In this document: positions 18,955 through 26,582 of the stretch, piece after piece | How the letters are laid out: every line of letters begins with the position of its first letter | Position numbering within the stretch: position 1 is the first letter of the stretch | From: Desulfurococcaceae archaeon | GTDB taxonomy: Archaea; Thermoproteota; Thermoprotei_A; Sulfolobales; Desulfurococcaceae | Direction: 5' to 3' | NCBI GenBank assembly: GCA_028275705.1 | Contig: JAPWUD010000001.1 | Coordinates: 62,001-126,000, forward strand | DNA length: 64,000 nucleotides | The notes under the pieces: generated by a model | Databases searched by the model: none | Told to the model about the DNA's origin: nothing | Seen by the model: only the letters and a program-made list of their open reading frames with translations | Position numbers and translations under genes: made by a program

Positions 18955-19012
18955 CCCCTCAGCCCCGGTGTCTTACATCATTAGTCAGTAATACCAGCTC
19001 TCAGCATCAATA
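18955..19012 (-). ncRNA. C/D box sRNA, 16S rRNA guide
   Basis: On the minus strand: C box ATGCTGA (19007-19001), 12-nt guide gagctggtatta, D' CTGA (18988-18985), 3-nt spacer, C' ATGATGT (18981-18975), 12-nt guide aagacaccgggg, D CTGA (18962-18959). The D' guide is complementary over all 12 bases to UAAUACCAGCUC, which I recall as the archaeal 16S segment following the 530 loop. By the N+5 rule it would methylate the A equivalent to E. coli A535. The second target is not known to me. The gene lies just upstream of TrmI and may share its transcript. Confidence 0.8.
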
Positions 19013-19073
19013 ATAAAATACTGCTTACACACTATTAAACCATACTGGGGAGTTTTAATAAGGGGGATTCTTA

Positions 19074-19523
19074 ATGGTTGTCTTAGTTATTCCAATAAAG
19101 CCTGTTTTTGCATATAGGATTTTCACTGGTAGGAAGAAGTATGATTTGAGGAAGGCGAGGAGTGGTTTTTTAGTAGAGCCAGGCAACCGCGTTGTTCTCT
19201 ACGTATCTGGTGGTGTTAAGGCTTTTATGGGTGAGTACACTATTGGAGAAGTAATTACTGGTAGTCCAGACTACGTTATTAGAGAGGTCTCTAGGAGGCC
19301 TAGTAGTGGTGTTGGAGAGGAAGACTTCTCATATATAAGGGACTCCAAGTATGCTCTCGCAATGGAGGTTTTAAACCCCATTATATACAGGAAGCCTATT
19401 GAAATGAAGGAGGTTTTGAGGATTATACCAGACTATAATCCACCACTAGGTATTCAAAAACTAGATGACTACGAGCCCCTCGTTGTCTTATTATTCAATA
19501 AGGCGAGGGGATTACGTGGTTGA
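19074..19523 (+). CDS. ASCH/PUA-like domain protein
   Basis: 149 aa beginning IPIKPVFAYRIFTGRKKYDL, the hallmark of ASCH-type proteins (PUA-related fold that binds RNA or modified bases), with later strands VVLYVSGGVKAFMGEYTIGE. The first half carries the whole domain; the rest holds a Pro/Arg-rich extension. Role unknown; RNA binding is inferred from the fold. ATG at 19074 follows a GGGGGAT site. A second ASCH protein lies at 45900-46523. Confidence 0.8.
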   Translation: MVVLVIPIKPVFAYRIFTGRKKYDLRKARSGFLVEPGNRVVLYVSGGVKAFMGEYTIGEVITGSPDYVIREVSRRPSSGVGEEDFSYIRDSKYALAMEVLNPIIYRKPIEMKEVLRIIPDYNPPLGIQKLDDYEPLVVLLFNKARGLRG

Positions 19524-19526
19524 ATA

Positions 19527-19703
19527 CTAGATTGCCTCTACCTCCTTCATCCACAACTCCTTCCTCAACAACTCCCTCACAGCGATTCTAATAACCTCAC
19601 TCCTATTCCTATACTTCCCAATCTTCACTAGTTCATCAATACCCTCCAAGTAGATATCAGGCATTTTAACAGTTATTATCCTAAGCCTTGGCCTAATATA
19701 CAC
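19527..19703 (-). CDS. Ribbon-helix-helix (CopG-type) regulator
   Basis: About 58 aa: strand [19 protein letters not shown], then helices [17 protein letters not shown], the CopG/Arc DNA-binding pattern that acts as a dimer. A GTG at 19703 behind GGTGGT is the likely start; frames up to 19715 are possible. It overlaps nothing and converges with the ASCH gene (3-base gap). It may be a stand-alone repressor or the antitoxin half of a lost pair; no toxin gene is adjacent. Confidence 0.75.
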   Translation of the reverse strand: MYIRPRLRIITVKMPDIYLEGIDELVKIGKYRNRSEVIRIAVRELLRKELWMKEVEAI

Positions 19704-19827
19704 AAACACCACCAATCATACTATGGCGACTATGAATACTTTTAAAACCAAGGGAGCAAGTGCAGAGAACTAGCGGTAAAGCATAAACACTAATTTAAAA
19801 CCCCATTGAATAATATAACTCATTGGA

Positions 19828-19911
19828 GCCGGGGTCGCCTAGCCTGGTAGGGCGCCGGCCTGCTAAGCCGGTGGGGGAAACCCCGCGCGGGTTCAAATCC
19901 CGCCCCCGGCG
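19828..19911 (+). tRNA. tRNA-Ser (anticodon GCT)
   Basis: An 84-nt class II tRNA: GCCGGGG (19828-19834) pairs with CCCCGGC (19904-19910), with G as discriminator; T arm GCGGG-TTCAAAT-CCCGC; a long variable arm (TGGGGGAAACCCCG region); anticodon loop with GCT. No CCA and no intron. It marks the left border of a decayed accessory region, and tRNA genes are frequent integration sites. Confidence 0.95.
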
Positions 19912-20097
19912 CGTTTCCACCCCCTTCTCGAATTCTTCGTAGATAGCTTGGATGGTCTCAAGGTTGTCTCCTTAATTATTCCTTCTTGCACCACGTTGTC
20001 TCGGGGTCTGCTAGGAGGCTTGGTGGTCAAAGGCTCTCTCATGGAGTAATCTTAAGAACATAGTGGGAAAGGGTGATTCTTACTTACTACATGAAAC

Positions 20098-20330
20098 TTA
20101 TGTTCTATATTTTGAGTGCAGTATTTTTATTGCTTTAGGTAAAAGGTTTTCTATTGGTCTATACTCTCCATTTTCTGTTCTCTCTATAAAGCCGCATTTG
20201 ACTAAGTTTTGAAGTAATGAGTTAAATCTATTGTCCGGTATATCCCCTGCAACACCCTCTGCAAAATGCTTTATTTCACCCCAAGACTTTAAACCTAGCG
20301 AGATTGCCTTTTGCAACTGTTTCGAGTTTC
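20098..20330 (-). pseudogene. 3' remnant of an archaeal AAA ATPase
   Basis: The minus-strand frame (SLGLKSWGEIKHFAEGV, then FNSLLQNLVKCGFIER) matches the C-terminal winged-helix part of archaeal MoxR/STAND-like ATPases of the Arch_ATPase type. Only about 72 residues remain; the P-loop part is absent, and a GC-rich insert lies just upstream. The gap 19912-20097 holds nothing I can identify. Probably a dead fragment. Confidence 0.6.
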
Positions 20331-20384
20331 ATAAAGGTTTATAAGGGTTGTTGATGCTTCCTCTACTGGAGGACGCCTCGAGAT

Positions 20385-20600
20385 GCGGGTATCGTGGAGA
20401 CCCAAGAGAGGCGTGTTTTGCGGGGAGGAATCCAGGATGCGGGGTTTCCCCCACAGCAATGACCCAGAGGAAACAATGAAGGGGGAGCTGTGGGCTGGGG
20501 TCACCCAGAGCGGGTGGAGCCCAGTGACATGGATCCCGGTGAAAAGGGATCCCGAGGGCTGTGAAGCCAAGGGTTGAGGGCTTAATATCAAGCAATATCA
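20385..20600 (+). mobile_element. GC-rich insert A, possible IS605/TnpB 3' relic
   Basis: A stretch far richer in G and C than its surroundings, with a perfect hairpin GGATCCC-loop-GGGATCC (about 20531-20552) followed by CGAGG, and a second hairpin GGGCTT/AAGCCC (20578-20605). The plus frame 20383-20577 reads RMRGFPHSN and then GWSPVTWIPVKRDPEGC, like Pro/Trp-rich C-terminal tails of archaeal TnpB proteins, where coding sequence overlaps the guide-RNA scaffold. It shares GTGGAGCCC and CCCGAGG with insert B. It interrupts the protease pseudogene. Identity is uncertain; a structured RNA of another kind is possible. Confidence 0.4.
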
Positions 20601-21040
20601 AGCCCAATGAAACCCAAACCCCAGACCAGTGGAATCCCCTGATTTTATCTCCCTGACGGCAGGACCATAGAAACGCTAGCCTCGTGGAGGCATTTGAGGA
20701 GTATGAGTATATATCTTTATCGAAAACTTTGTTCCCAGAATCGTCAAGTATGTAGTATTGCAATTCATAATACCAGGTTCATCCAGCCCAATTCCACACA
20801 TACTCTTTACCACCATGGCCGATATAAAAGATCGCCGCTCTCGAGTCACCAACCCCTCCTGCAGCCGTATACTTGTTATTCCTCGTTGTCAAAGCACCAT
20901 ACCAGTTATAAACAACAAAGCCTTTGACCGATCTATAATTACTTGCGATTAGTTGTAGATAGCTATGGATAGTTGGCTTGTATTTATTAGCTTCTCTAAG
21001 TGTGTTTACTCGTGGATGATGAGTCTTGGGACATAAGTTA

Positions 21041-21200
21041 ATGTCTCCAACGCGGATGAGGGGCTTTTGGGTTAAGTGGAGCCCTGATAGCCCGGGCAGT
21101 GATGCAATGAAAACCCGAACGGAGCCCGGGAACCCCGAGGCAGAGAAGTATTCAAAAGTATTTACAGCTAATTACAAACAATCGCCTCGGGGAAACCCTC
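21041..21200 (+). mobile_element. GC-rich insert B, possible IS605/TnpB 3' relic
   Basis: About 155 bases inserted in the protease pseudogene. The plus frame reads SPTRMRGFWVKWSPDSPGSD and then KTRTEPGNPEA, resembling TnpB C-terminal tails. The DNA can fold: GGGCT/AGCCC, then CCCGGGC (21092 on) with GCCCGGG (21124-21130). It ends in GGAACCCCGAGGC, as in right ends carrying the TnpB guide-RNA scaffold. No transposase body and no left end remain. Compare insert A. Confidence 0.45.
21128..21198. repeat. Inverted repeat in insert B
   Basis: GGGAACCCCGAGGC (21128-21141) is repeated inverted as GCCTCGGGGAAACCC (21184-21198), with one extra A. The 42 bases between are AT-rich. The pair may be two copies of the element end facing each other, or a strong hairpin. 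Confidence 0.7.
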
Positions 21201-21380
21201 TACCACTAAAGTTGCCAGCTATGTCGTTCGCAACACTCTGAGCCGTTAAAATTTCATAATAGTCAACTAGATATCGCGAGCCTAATATAATAGCTGTTCT
21301 TGCATAGACGTGTGTAGGAGTAACTATCATAGCGAAGATGACGACCACGAGCAACATTGAAACAAATTCATCGACTTTCT

Positions 21381-22037
21381 TCATCCCCTAACCACCTTCC
21401 TCAAGAGTATTAGGGAGGTGAGAGGTATAGTTATCGTAAGTAGCAGAATTAATATCATTGATGCTGGAGATCTACCTGAGTCGCTAAGGGGTATAGGCCC
21501 ATAGTATCCTTGAGGCACTGCGTAAAAGACCTCCCCTGTATCAGCCCACATAGGGACTGCGTAGCCAAATACATAGCAACAAATTACCCTATCAAACTTC
21601 ACATCAATATGTCAGACCGGGTAAAGCTTCAGTGGACCCCCTCCTCTTAGTCCATCATAATCTTTTTCAAATACCAGAGAAATACTTACATTCACTATGT
21701 TGACGCCCATCTTCTTAGCGTACCTCTCTATATAACTCATGGCAGTGCTCAACGCCTCTCCTCTTGGTACTCTGATCTCTATTGTTGCTATCTGGTAGAT
21801 GCTAATGCTGTTAATGAAGCCTGACACTACACCATCTCTAGAGATCTCAAGCTCTATAGCTCTAAAGGGAACTCTCACTCCAAGAACCTTCTCCTCAAAC
21901 CTTACACGAACGTAGTATAAGGAATCATCTTTCAACTCTATTGTAAGAGCACCCTCACTATCCTCTACACTAAAGCTTCCACTGGCCATAGCCTCCTCAA
22001 TCATTTTAGCGAATTTTGCATAGTAGCCTTCACTCAT
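21381..22037 (-). pseudogene. Surface protein with C-terminal membrane anchor, in-frame TGA
   Basis: Two open frames lie in the same phase, separated only by a TGA (21614-21612) and three codons. The first (22037-21615) begins MSEGYYAKFAKMIEEAM and ends GGPLKLYPV; the second goes on with VICCYVFGYAVPMWADTGEV, GYYGPIPL and a C-terminal membrane helix (ILILLLTITIPLTSLILL) with an RK tail. Read through, it is one anchored ectodomain protein. Either a nonsense mutation or readthrough is involved. The ATG at 22037 overlaps the upstream stop (ATGAGTGA), so the N-terminal part may also have been separated by a frameshift from the signal-peptide gene. Confidence 0.6.
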
Positions 22038-22548
22038 TAATGAGCTTTTGAAGTGTGTTTGTAACCTCAATAGCTCTCGATAGGTACTGCCTCAACTCAT
22101 TGGCTAGAGCAGAACTTCTCGAATAGGTGTTGGAAAGGTTTAGAGAACCCAATGCATAGAGCCTATACCACTCCAGAACTCCGTTTGTAAATAAGAATGA
22201 GGCTTCGAGGCTCTCACTCTCACCGCAGAGAATTCTTGCTTTAATAGTTACTCTATCACCGAATGTCTTAGCAGAGCCATTGCCGCCTGGAAACGTAAGG
22301 ACCGCGTCCTCAGTCTCAACGATCTTCACTGGGCTAACACTTATCGAGGACGATTCTATGCCACTCCAGTAAACCATACACTCACTTGAATTGATCTTGG
22401 CCACCTCATACAGGAAATTACGGGCTACATCAACCTCGCTAATACCTGAAGCATTGACATTTGGGAGAATGCTAACACTAAGTAGAAGCAGGAGTGTTAG
22501 GCAAAAGAAGCTGCCATGCACAAGTTTCTTAATCATATTTGCCTCCAA
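22030..22548 (-). CDS. Secreted protein of unknown function, or N-terminal part of a split surface protein
   Basis: 172 aa. Residues 6-33 form a signal peptide (FFCLTLLLLLSVSILPNVNA). The rest is a beta-rich exported domain with few charged clusters and ends in a helix (LANELRQYLSRAIEVTNTLQ). It overlaps the next minus-strand frame by 8 bases. Because the downstream product lacks a signal peptide but has a membrane anchor, both may be halves of one former protein. No family recognised. First gene of the operon; an AT-rich stretch with TATATAAATA at 22582-22591 lies upstream. Confidence 0.7.
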   Translation of the reverse strand: MEANMIKKLVHGSFFCLTLLLLLSVSILPNVNASGISEVDVARNFLYEVAKINSSECMVYWSGIESSSISVSPVKIVETEDAVLTFPGGNGSAKTFGDRVTIKARILCGESESLEASFLFTNGVLEWYRLYALGSLNLSNTYSRSSALANELRQYLSRAIEVTNTLQKLINE

Positions 22549-22627
22549 GTGTTTATTTTTGTATTAATTTATATTAAAAATTATATAAATACTTCACTGG
22601 GAGAACGGCTGCAGTAACTATAACGAT

Positions 22628-22780
22628 GTGGTGGTTATAACTGAGAAGATTGTCGATATAGCAGTACTCTCACCACAACTAGTAGTAGGCGTTATTGTGG
22701 GCTACTTAATACCACACGCTACTATTTACATCTACAGCTGTGAGTTGATGCGATTAAACAACCCGCTTTACATTACGTGA
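22628..22780 (+). CDS. Possible 50-residue membrane peptide
   Basis: A GTG-initiated frame (22628 or 22631) encodes about 50 residues with one hydrophobic stretch, LVVGVIVGYLIPHATIYIY, ending in TGA at 22778. No ribosome binding site is obvious and no homolog comes to mind, so it may be chance. The rest of the gap 22549-23029 contains the promoters of the flanking genes and no other gene I can support. Confidence 0.25.
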   Translation: MVVITEKIVDIAVLSPQLVVGVIVGYLIPHATIYIYSCELMRLNNPLYIT

Positions 22781-23002
22781 TTGAATAGTGCTGGACTGAG
22801 CCTCACTACGCTTCTTCACAGCTTTTCCAGCGGCTAGAGCCCCACCGTGGCTTAATATAAGTAAAACCCGGTATGGGTTTAATTCCTGCACTCGGTGCTG
22901 AATACTTTAAAAGGCAGATTTGAAGATAGACTAGTTGAGTTATGCAATTATATAAGCGGGATTATAGTGGAGTAGAGTATGAAACCCTATGATGTCTTGG
23001 TC

Positions 23003-23012
23003 TTTAATATAA
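23003..23012 (+). promoter_or_regulatory. TATA box for thiM-thiE
   Basis: TTTAATATAA is centred about 24 bases before the ATG at 23030, predicting a leaderless thiM transcript. No THI-box riboswitch is seen in the 300 bases before it. Confidence 0.5.
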
Positions 23013-23029
23013 TAGTTTATAGTTTCTAA

Positions 23030-23878
23030 ATGACTACTAGCACGGGGTTGGACATGGATTGGCTGAGTAGATCCCTTGAGAGAGTTAGGGAGAGGAGGCC
23101 CCTTGTCCACAATATAACTAACTTTGTGGTTATGAATACTACGGCTAATGCCCTGTTAGCGCTTGGTGCTTCACCAATAATGGCTCATTCCCCGGAGGAG
23201 GTTGAGGAGTTGGTTGCGAGTGCTGATGCTGTAGTTGTAAATATTGGTACTCTAGACCATCTCTTCACGTACTCCATGATCAAGGCTGTGGCGAAGGCTA
23301 GAGAACTCGGTAAACCCGTAGTCTTAGACCCCGTTGGCGCTGGCGCAACTACACTTAGAACTAGGGTTGCAACATACATTCTGAGCCTCGGTGGCGTAAG
23401 CACTGTGAGAGGTAATTTTGGAGAGATCTCGGCACTGAGTGGAGAACTCGGTAAAACACGTGGAGTTGACACAGCGGTCTATGACGAGTCAGTGGCTAGA
23501 GAGATGGTGAAAAGCGTAGCCAAGAAGTACTCAACAGTGGCAGCAGTCACGGGTAGTGTAGACTATGTGAGTAATGGCGAGAGAGTATACGCTATAAAGC
23601 CCGGGGCTCCCAGTACAGAGGAGCTAGTCCAGAGAGTAATAAGAAGAGTGACGGGATTAGGGTGCATAGTAACAGCACTAATTGGAGCATACTTAGCAGT
23701 AGAAGACCCTCTAAAAGCCACGATAGCTGGTATAGTGACATTTAAAGTAGCTGCTGAAGAGGCAGTCAAAGAAGCCCCCTACCCGGGTAGTTTCCACGTT
23801 AAACTATACGACTGGCTCTATAGACTAAGCGGAGACACACTAAGTAAGCTTGCAGAGGGGAGAATTATTGAGGCTTGA
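23030..23878 (+). CDS. thiM: Hydroxyethylthiazole kinase
   Basis: 282 aa ribokinase-like enzyme that phosphorylates the thiamine thiazole moiety, allowing salvage. Typical segments: PLVHNITNFVVMNTTANALL (24-43), AHSPEEVEEL, VLDPVGAGATTLR, and the anion-hole region GLGCIVTALIGAY, where other family members have GTGC. It overlaps thiE, whose product joins the phosphorylated thiazole to HMP-PP. Start ATG with a leaderless promoter. Confidence 0.94.
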   Translation: MTTSTGLDMDWLSRSLERVRERRPLVHNITNFVVMNTTANALLALGASPIMAHSPEEVEELVASADAVVVNIGTLDHLFTYSMIKAVAKARELGKPVVLDPVGAGATTLRTRVATYILSLGGVSTVRGNFGEISALSGELGKTRGVDTAVYDESVAREMVKSVAKKYSTVAAVTGSVDYVSNGERVYAIKPGAPSTEELVQRVIRRVTGLGCIVTALIGAYLAVEDPLKATIAGIVTFKVAAEEAVKEAPYPGSFHVKLYDWLYRLSGDTLSKLAEGRIIEA

Positions 23879-24509
23879 AGAACACCTTAAACTACTCGTT
23901 ATAACAGAGCCTAAATTAAAGCCCAACGTGGTTAAATCAGTGGAGGAGGCTCTTGAAGGAGGGGCTACCTCGATTCAGCTTAGAATGAAGGATGCTTCAA
24001 CTAGGCAAATGATCGATGTAGGCTTAGAGATTAGGAGGTTGACGAGAGACTATGGTGCACTCTACTTCGTAGACGATAGACTAGACGTAGCTCTAGCTAC
24101 AAACGCTGATGGAGTCCAACTAGGACCGGAGGATATGCCTATAAATATAGCTAAGGAGATCGCGCCAAACATGTTGATAGGCGCCTCTGTGTATAGCCTT
24201 AGGGAAGCCATAGAAGCTGAAAAACAAGGAGCACACTTCCTCGGAGCAGGCTCTATATACCCCTCTCCAATAAAACCCAACGTCCCCGTAATTGGACTAG
24301 AGGGCCTTAAACTCATAGTTAAGTCTGTGAAGATCCCCGTAGTGGCCATAGGTGGTATAACAGAATCCAATGTTCTCGAAGTCATGGAGACGGGGGTTGT
24401 GGGCGTAGCAGTTATATCAGCCATTATGGGGGCTCCAAGCGTTAGAGAAGCAACGGCTAAGCTTAGAAGCCTAGTAGATAAAGCATATATCACTCGTCCA
24501 TCCAAGTGA
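23868..24509 (+). CDS. thiE: Thiamine-phosphate synthase
   Basis: About 213 aa TIM barrel: SIQLRMKDASTRQM, YFVDDRLDVALATNADGVQL, GPEDM, and phosphate-binding AIGGITESNV near residue 170. It condenses HMP-PP with thiazole phosphate to thiamine phosphate. The TTG at 23868 follows GAGGGGA by six bases; an alternative TTG at 23850 is less likely. It overlaps thiM by 11 bases, so the two are co-translated. The ThiD-ThiN fusion 14 kb away gives a second route for the same condensation. Confidence 0.92.
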   Translation: MRLEEHLKLLVITEPKLKPNVVKSVEEALEGGATSIQLRMKDASTRQMIDVGLEIRRLTRDYGALYFVDDRLDVALATNADGVQLGPEDMPINIAKEIAPNMLIGASVYSLREAIEAEKQGAHFLGAGSIYPSPIKPNVPVIGLEGLKLIVKSVKIPVVAIGGITESNVLEVMETGVVGVAVISAIMGAPSVREATAKLRSLVDKAYITRPSK

Positions 24510-24984
24510 TCAGCACGTAGTACATATACATGCTCGGCTAGTGACCAATCTCAGTATTAGGTTTATAACCCCCTCTCAGCTTCTACATTACTTCACTCTA
24601 CTCTCAGCGTTCATCAATCACTAAAAAGCTGTTAATATTTCTAAATACTCATATACTCTGTGAGACATGCCCATACCGTGCAATAGCTTATTTATAAATC
24701 TCCAGATCATTTACTATAAATCAAGCGCCTCCAAGCCCATGAGACCAAGAGCTGCAAACCAATAAGCAAATAATATTGAGCTACTACGGTGAGCGGATCG
24801 GGAATAGCGTAATGAACTACTCGCCATTTAATCACAGAGCAGGGTGAGTAACAAATGCCTATAGACTGCTAATACTCCATTGGATTAATCTAGAAGACTT
24901 CTACGTTGAGACACGATCTTGCGACCACGAATTCCCGCGATTCAACGATACGAGAAGCCACCATGCTTGCAAAAAAGCATTCAA
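24510..24984. other. 475-base gap without a supported gene
   Basis: No open frame of note, no tRNA, and no complete C/D box set. It carries pyrimidine-rich runs after thiE (about 24565-24615) that could end the thi transcript, and several stop codons in every frame. I see nothing else in it. Confidence 0.5.
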
Positions 24985-25830
24985 CTATAGCGGTGGTGGT
25001 ATTGGTGGAGTTGGTGGCGTTGGTTGAGTAGGTGTAGCTCCCACTCTACTAATGCTTTCTCCAAGCGCTATGTATAGTAGAATCCACGCTGTGAATAGTA
25101 GTGCAGAGTCTATGATTGATATGAAGCTCCCTATGTATGGAGCCATCGATATGAATGAGGCGATGATGTATACTATGAATAGTACTGCTGATGCTAGATA
25201 TAGTGGGTTTTTCTCGTGCTCGTGTAGTCTATACACTAGAATTATAAGACCTATAGTCCCAATAAACACTAGTAAACCCCCTATCAATACTCCAGCTAGG
25301 AGACCCATGGCTGAAGCTACAACTCCAAATAAATTCCTAGTGCTAATAGTGTATGCGAGTGCACTAATACCTATGATTAATGCCACTAGTATTATTAAAT
25401 AACCCCAGAAATACCCAACTCCTATTAGTGTCGAAGCAGTACTAAACTCCAAGTTCACACTCCCAAGTCTCCTAACACCTGGAATAAAACGGGGCCAGAG
25501 CCCAATTAAATTCAGTATCACCGAGGCCAGTAGAAATATGACTATGATTAACCCCATCATGAGTAGATGTGGAGACTTCAAAATCCTCTCAAGAAACTCC
25601 TCTAATACTCTACCAGGACGGTTTGCCACAACAGGCATTATCTCAATGGGTGGAGCAATAGATATCCCAGTATACCTAGGAATAAACCATGAGAGTACAA
25701 ACAATAACAGTACTCCAGCGATAAAGCTCAAAATACTCGCTATAATAATAAATAATGTACCACTACGCATTAGCCTCAAACCCTCAATGAACACCTCCCT
25801 CTGACCCCTCCCCTGGATCACGCTCAACAC
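24985..25830 (-). CDS. DUF973-family membrane protein
   Basis: About 281 aa: after FIEGLRLMRSG comes a first long membrane helix, and in total about six hydrophobic segments (for example GTLFIIIASILSFIAGVLLL and LGVGYFWG-like repeats), ending in a Pro-rich tail (PTQPTPPTPPIPPPL). This is the layout of DUF973, a protein family largely confined to crenarchaea; function unknown. GTG at 25830 lies after GAGAGGTG; an upstream ATG at 25881 is also in frame but would add an untypical N terminus. Confidence 0.75.
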   Translation of the reverse strand: MLSVIQGRGQREVFIEGLRLMRSGTLFIIIASILSFIAGVLLLFVLSWFIPRYTGISIAPPIEIMPVVANRPGRVLEEFLERILKSPHLLMMGLIIVIFLLASVILNLIGLWPRFIPGVRRLGSVNLEFSTASTLIGVGYFWGYLIILVALIIGISALAYTISTRNLFGVVASAMGLLAGVLIGGLLVFIGTIGLIILVYRLHEHEKNPLYLASAVLFIVYIIASFISMAPYIGSFISIIDSALLFTAWILLYIALGESISRVGATPTQPTPPTPPIPPPL

Positions 25831-26015
25831 AGTACACCTCTCTATACAAATTAATCTATAGAGAGTAGTGTTATTTATCACTTATACCCGGTTTTATGGA
25901 TAACGTAAATTGTTCAATCCATCAGGTGGGCTAGCGTAGAAGTATTGGAGAGGTCTGTTTGATCTACTTACCTATATATAGCTTAGATTTTCATTAATTT
26001 ACGTGGTGTGTGTTT

Positions 26016-26582
26016 TTGATTCAATGCCGCGAACTCTTGGATTCCACTCTAGCAGTAGAGAGGCTTAGCCTGGATCCAGTGGAGGTTTTCAGCACACTCC
26101 TCGCCTTACTTAGTGAGGGTATTGGACGAGTTGCATTGTCTAAGAAACTTGGTTTCCCCGAGAGAACTGTGAGAAAAGTGGTTACTCTAGTTAAGACTGG
26201 AGAGCTCTCGTGGCTAAGAGGGGTTTTCAAAGAGATCTCGGTGACTAGTATTAATGCCCCATGGCTCAATTGTCAACCAGTACTCTACGAGGGGTTTAAT
26301 AGTGGATTATTGGATACTGTGAGAGAGAATATTGTCTTACTCAGAGACTTCATTGTCATATCTAGTAGAGAGCCTGGTAAAGTAGAAGTTATCGGTGTTC
26401 TCATAGGAGACAACCTAGTCTACCCGGGGCTTGTAGAGGAGTATAGTGAGCCTTACTTAAAACTTAGAGAACTCCTACCGAGAACTAGTGGACTACTCGT
26501 ATGCTGGAGGAGTTATAGAAGGTACCTCGACGACTCTATACTCATTGCCTCACTAGCTTACCTCTGTAAGCACTCTGATTGA
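26016..26582 (+). CDS. Helix-turn-helix regulator next to an ABC importer
   Basis: About 188 aa. Residues 15-65 form a predicted winged-helix (VEVFSTLLALLSEGIGRVAL, then GFPERTVRKVVTLVKTGEL). The rest is an alpha/beta domain of unknown type (VEVIGVLIGDNLVYPGL) with two cysteines in its last quarter, possibly a ligand sensor. A TTG at 26016 lies behind GTGGTG. Its 3' end overlaps the convergent importer ATPase gene by 41 bases, so it is the natural candidate regulator of that importer, but no direct evidence shows this. Confidence 0.6.
   Translation: MIQCRELLDSTLAVERLSLDPVEVFSTLLALLSEGIGRVALSKKLGFPERTVRKVVTLVKTGELSWLRGVFKEISVTSINAPWLNCQPVLYEGFNSGLLDTVRENIVLLRDFIVISSREPGKVEVIGVLIGDNLVYPGLVEEYSEPYLKLRELLPRTSGLLVCWRSYRRYLDDSILIASLAYLCKHSD

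Larger units (their letters stand above)
20640..21384 (-). pseudogene. Secreted caspase/legumain-like protease, broken
   Basis: The 5' part (21384-21200) encodes a signal peptide (MLLVVVIFAMIVTPTHVYA) and AIILGSRYLVDYYEILTAQ. After insert B the frame resumes with NTLREANKYKPTIHSYLQL, VKGFVVYNWYGAL, AIFYIGHGGKEYVW, then an in-frame TGA (20781-20779), then YILDDSG and RLAFLWSCRQGD. A His in IGHGG and a Cys in WSCRQG are spaced like the dyad of clan CD peptidases (C11/C13). The tail is lost in insert A. The ATG overlaps the stop of the upstream gene (ATGA), so it was the last gene of a surface operon. Confidence 0.65.

Noticed and set aside
20385-20600. RNase P RNA or SRP RNA in the GC-rich region
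   Set aside because: I could not find the conserved RNase P core (GAGGAAAGTCC) or the SRP helix 8 tetraloop motifs; the TnpB-relic reading fits better.
19828-21384. Integrated virus or plasmid at tRNA-Ser
   Set aside because: No integrase and no duplicated tRNA 3' end was found in the region; only decayed host-like genes and inserts.
22770-22800. C/D box sRNA at GTGATTG ... CTGA
   Set aside because: One half only; the partner boxes are missing and the C box has a mismatch in a key position.
22880-23030. TPP riboswitch before thiM
   Set aside because: No THI-box core; the TATA box lies about 24 bases from the ATG, so there is no leader to hold one.
24062-24505. 147-residue minus-strand open frame
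   Set aside because: Shadow of thiE on the other strand; no ribosome binding site and no protein-like pattern.
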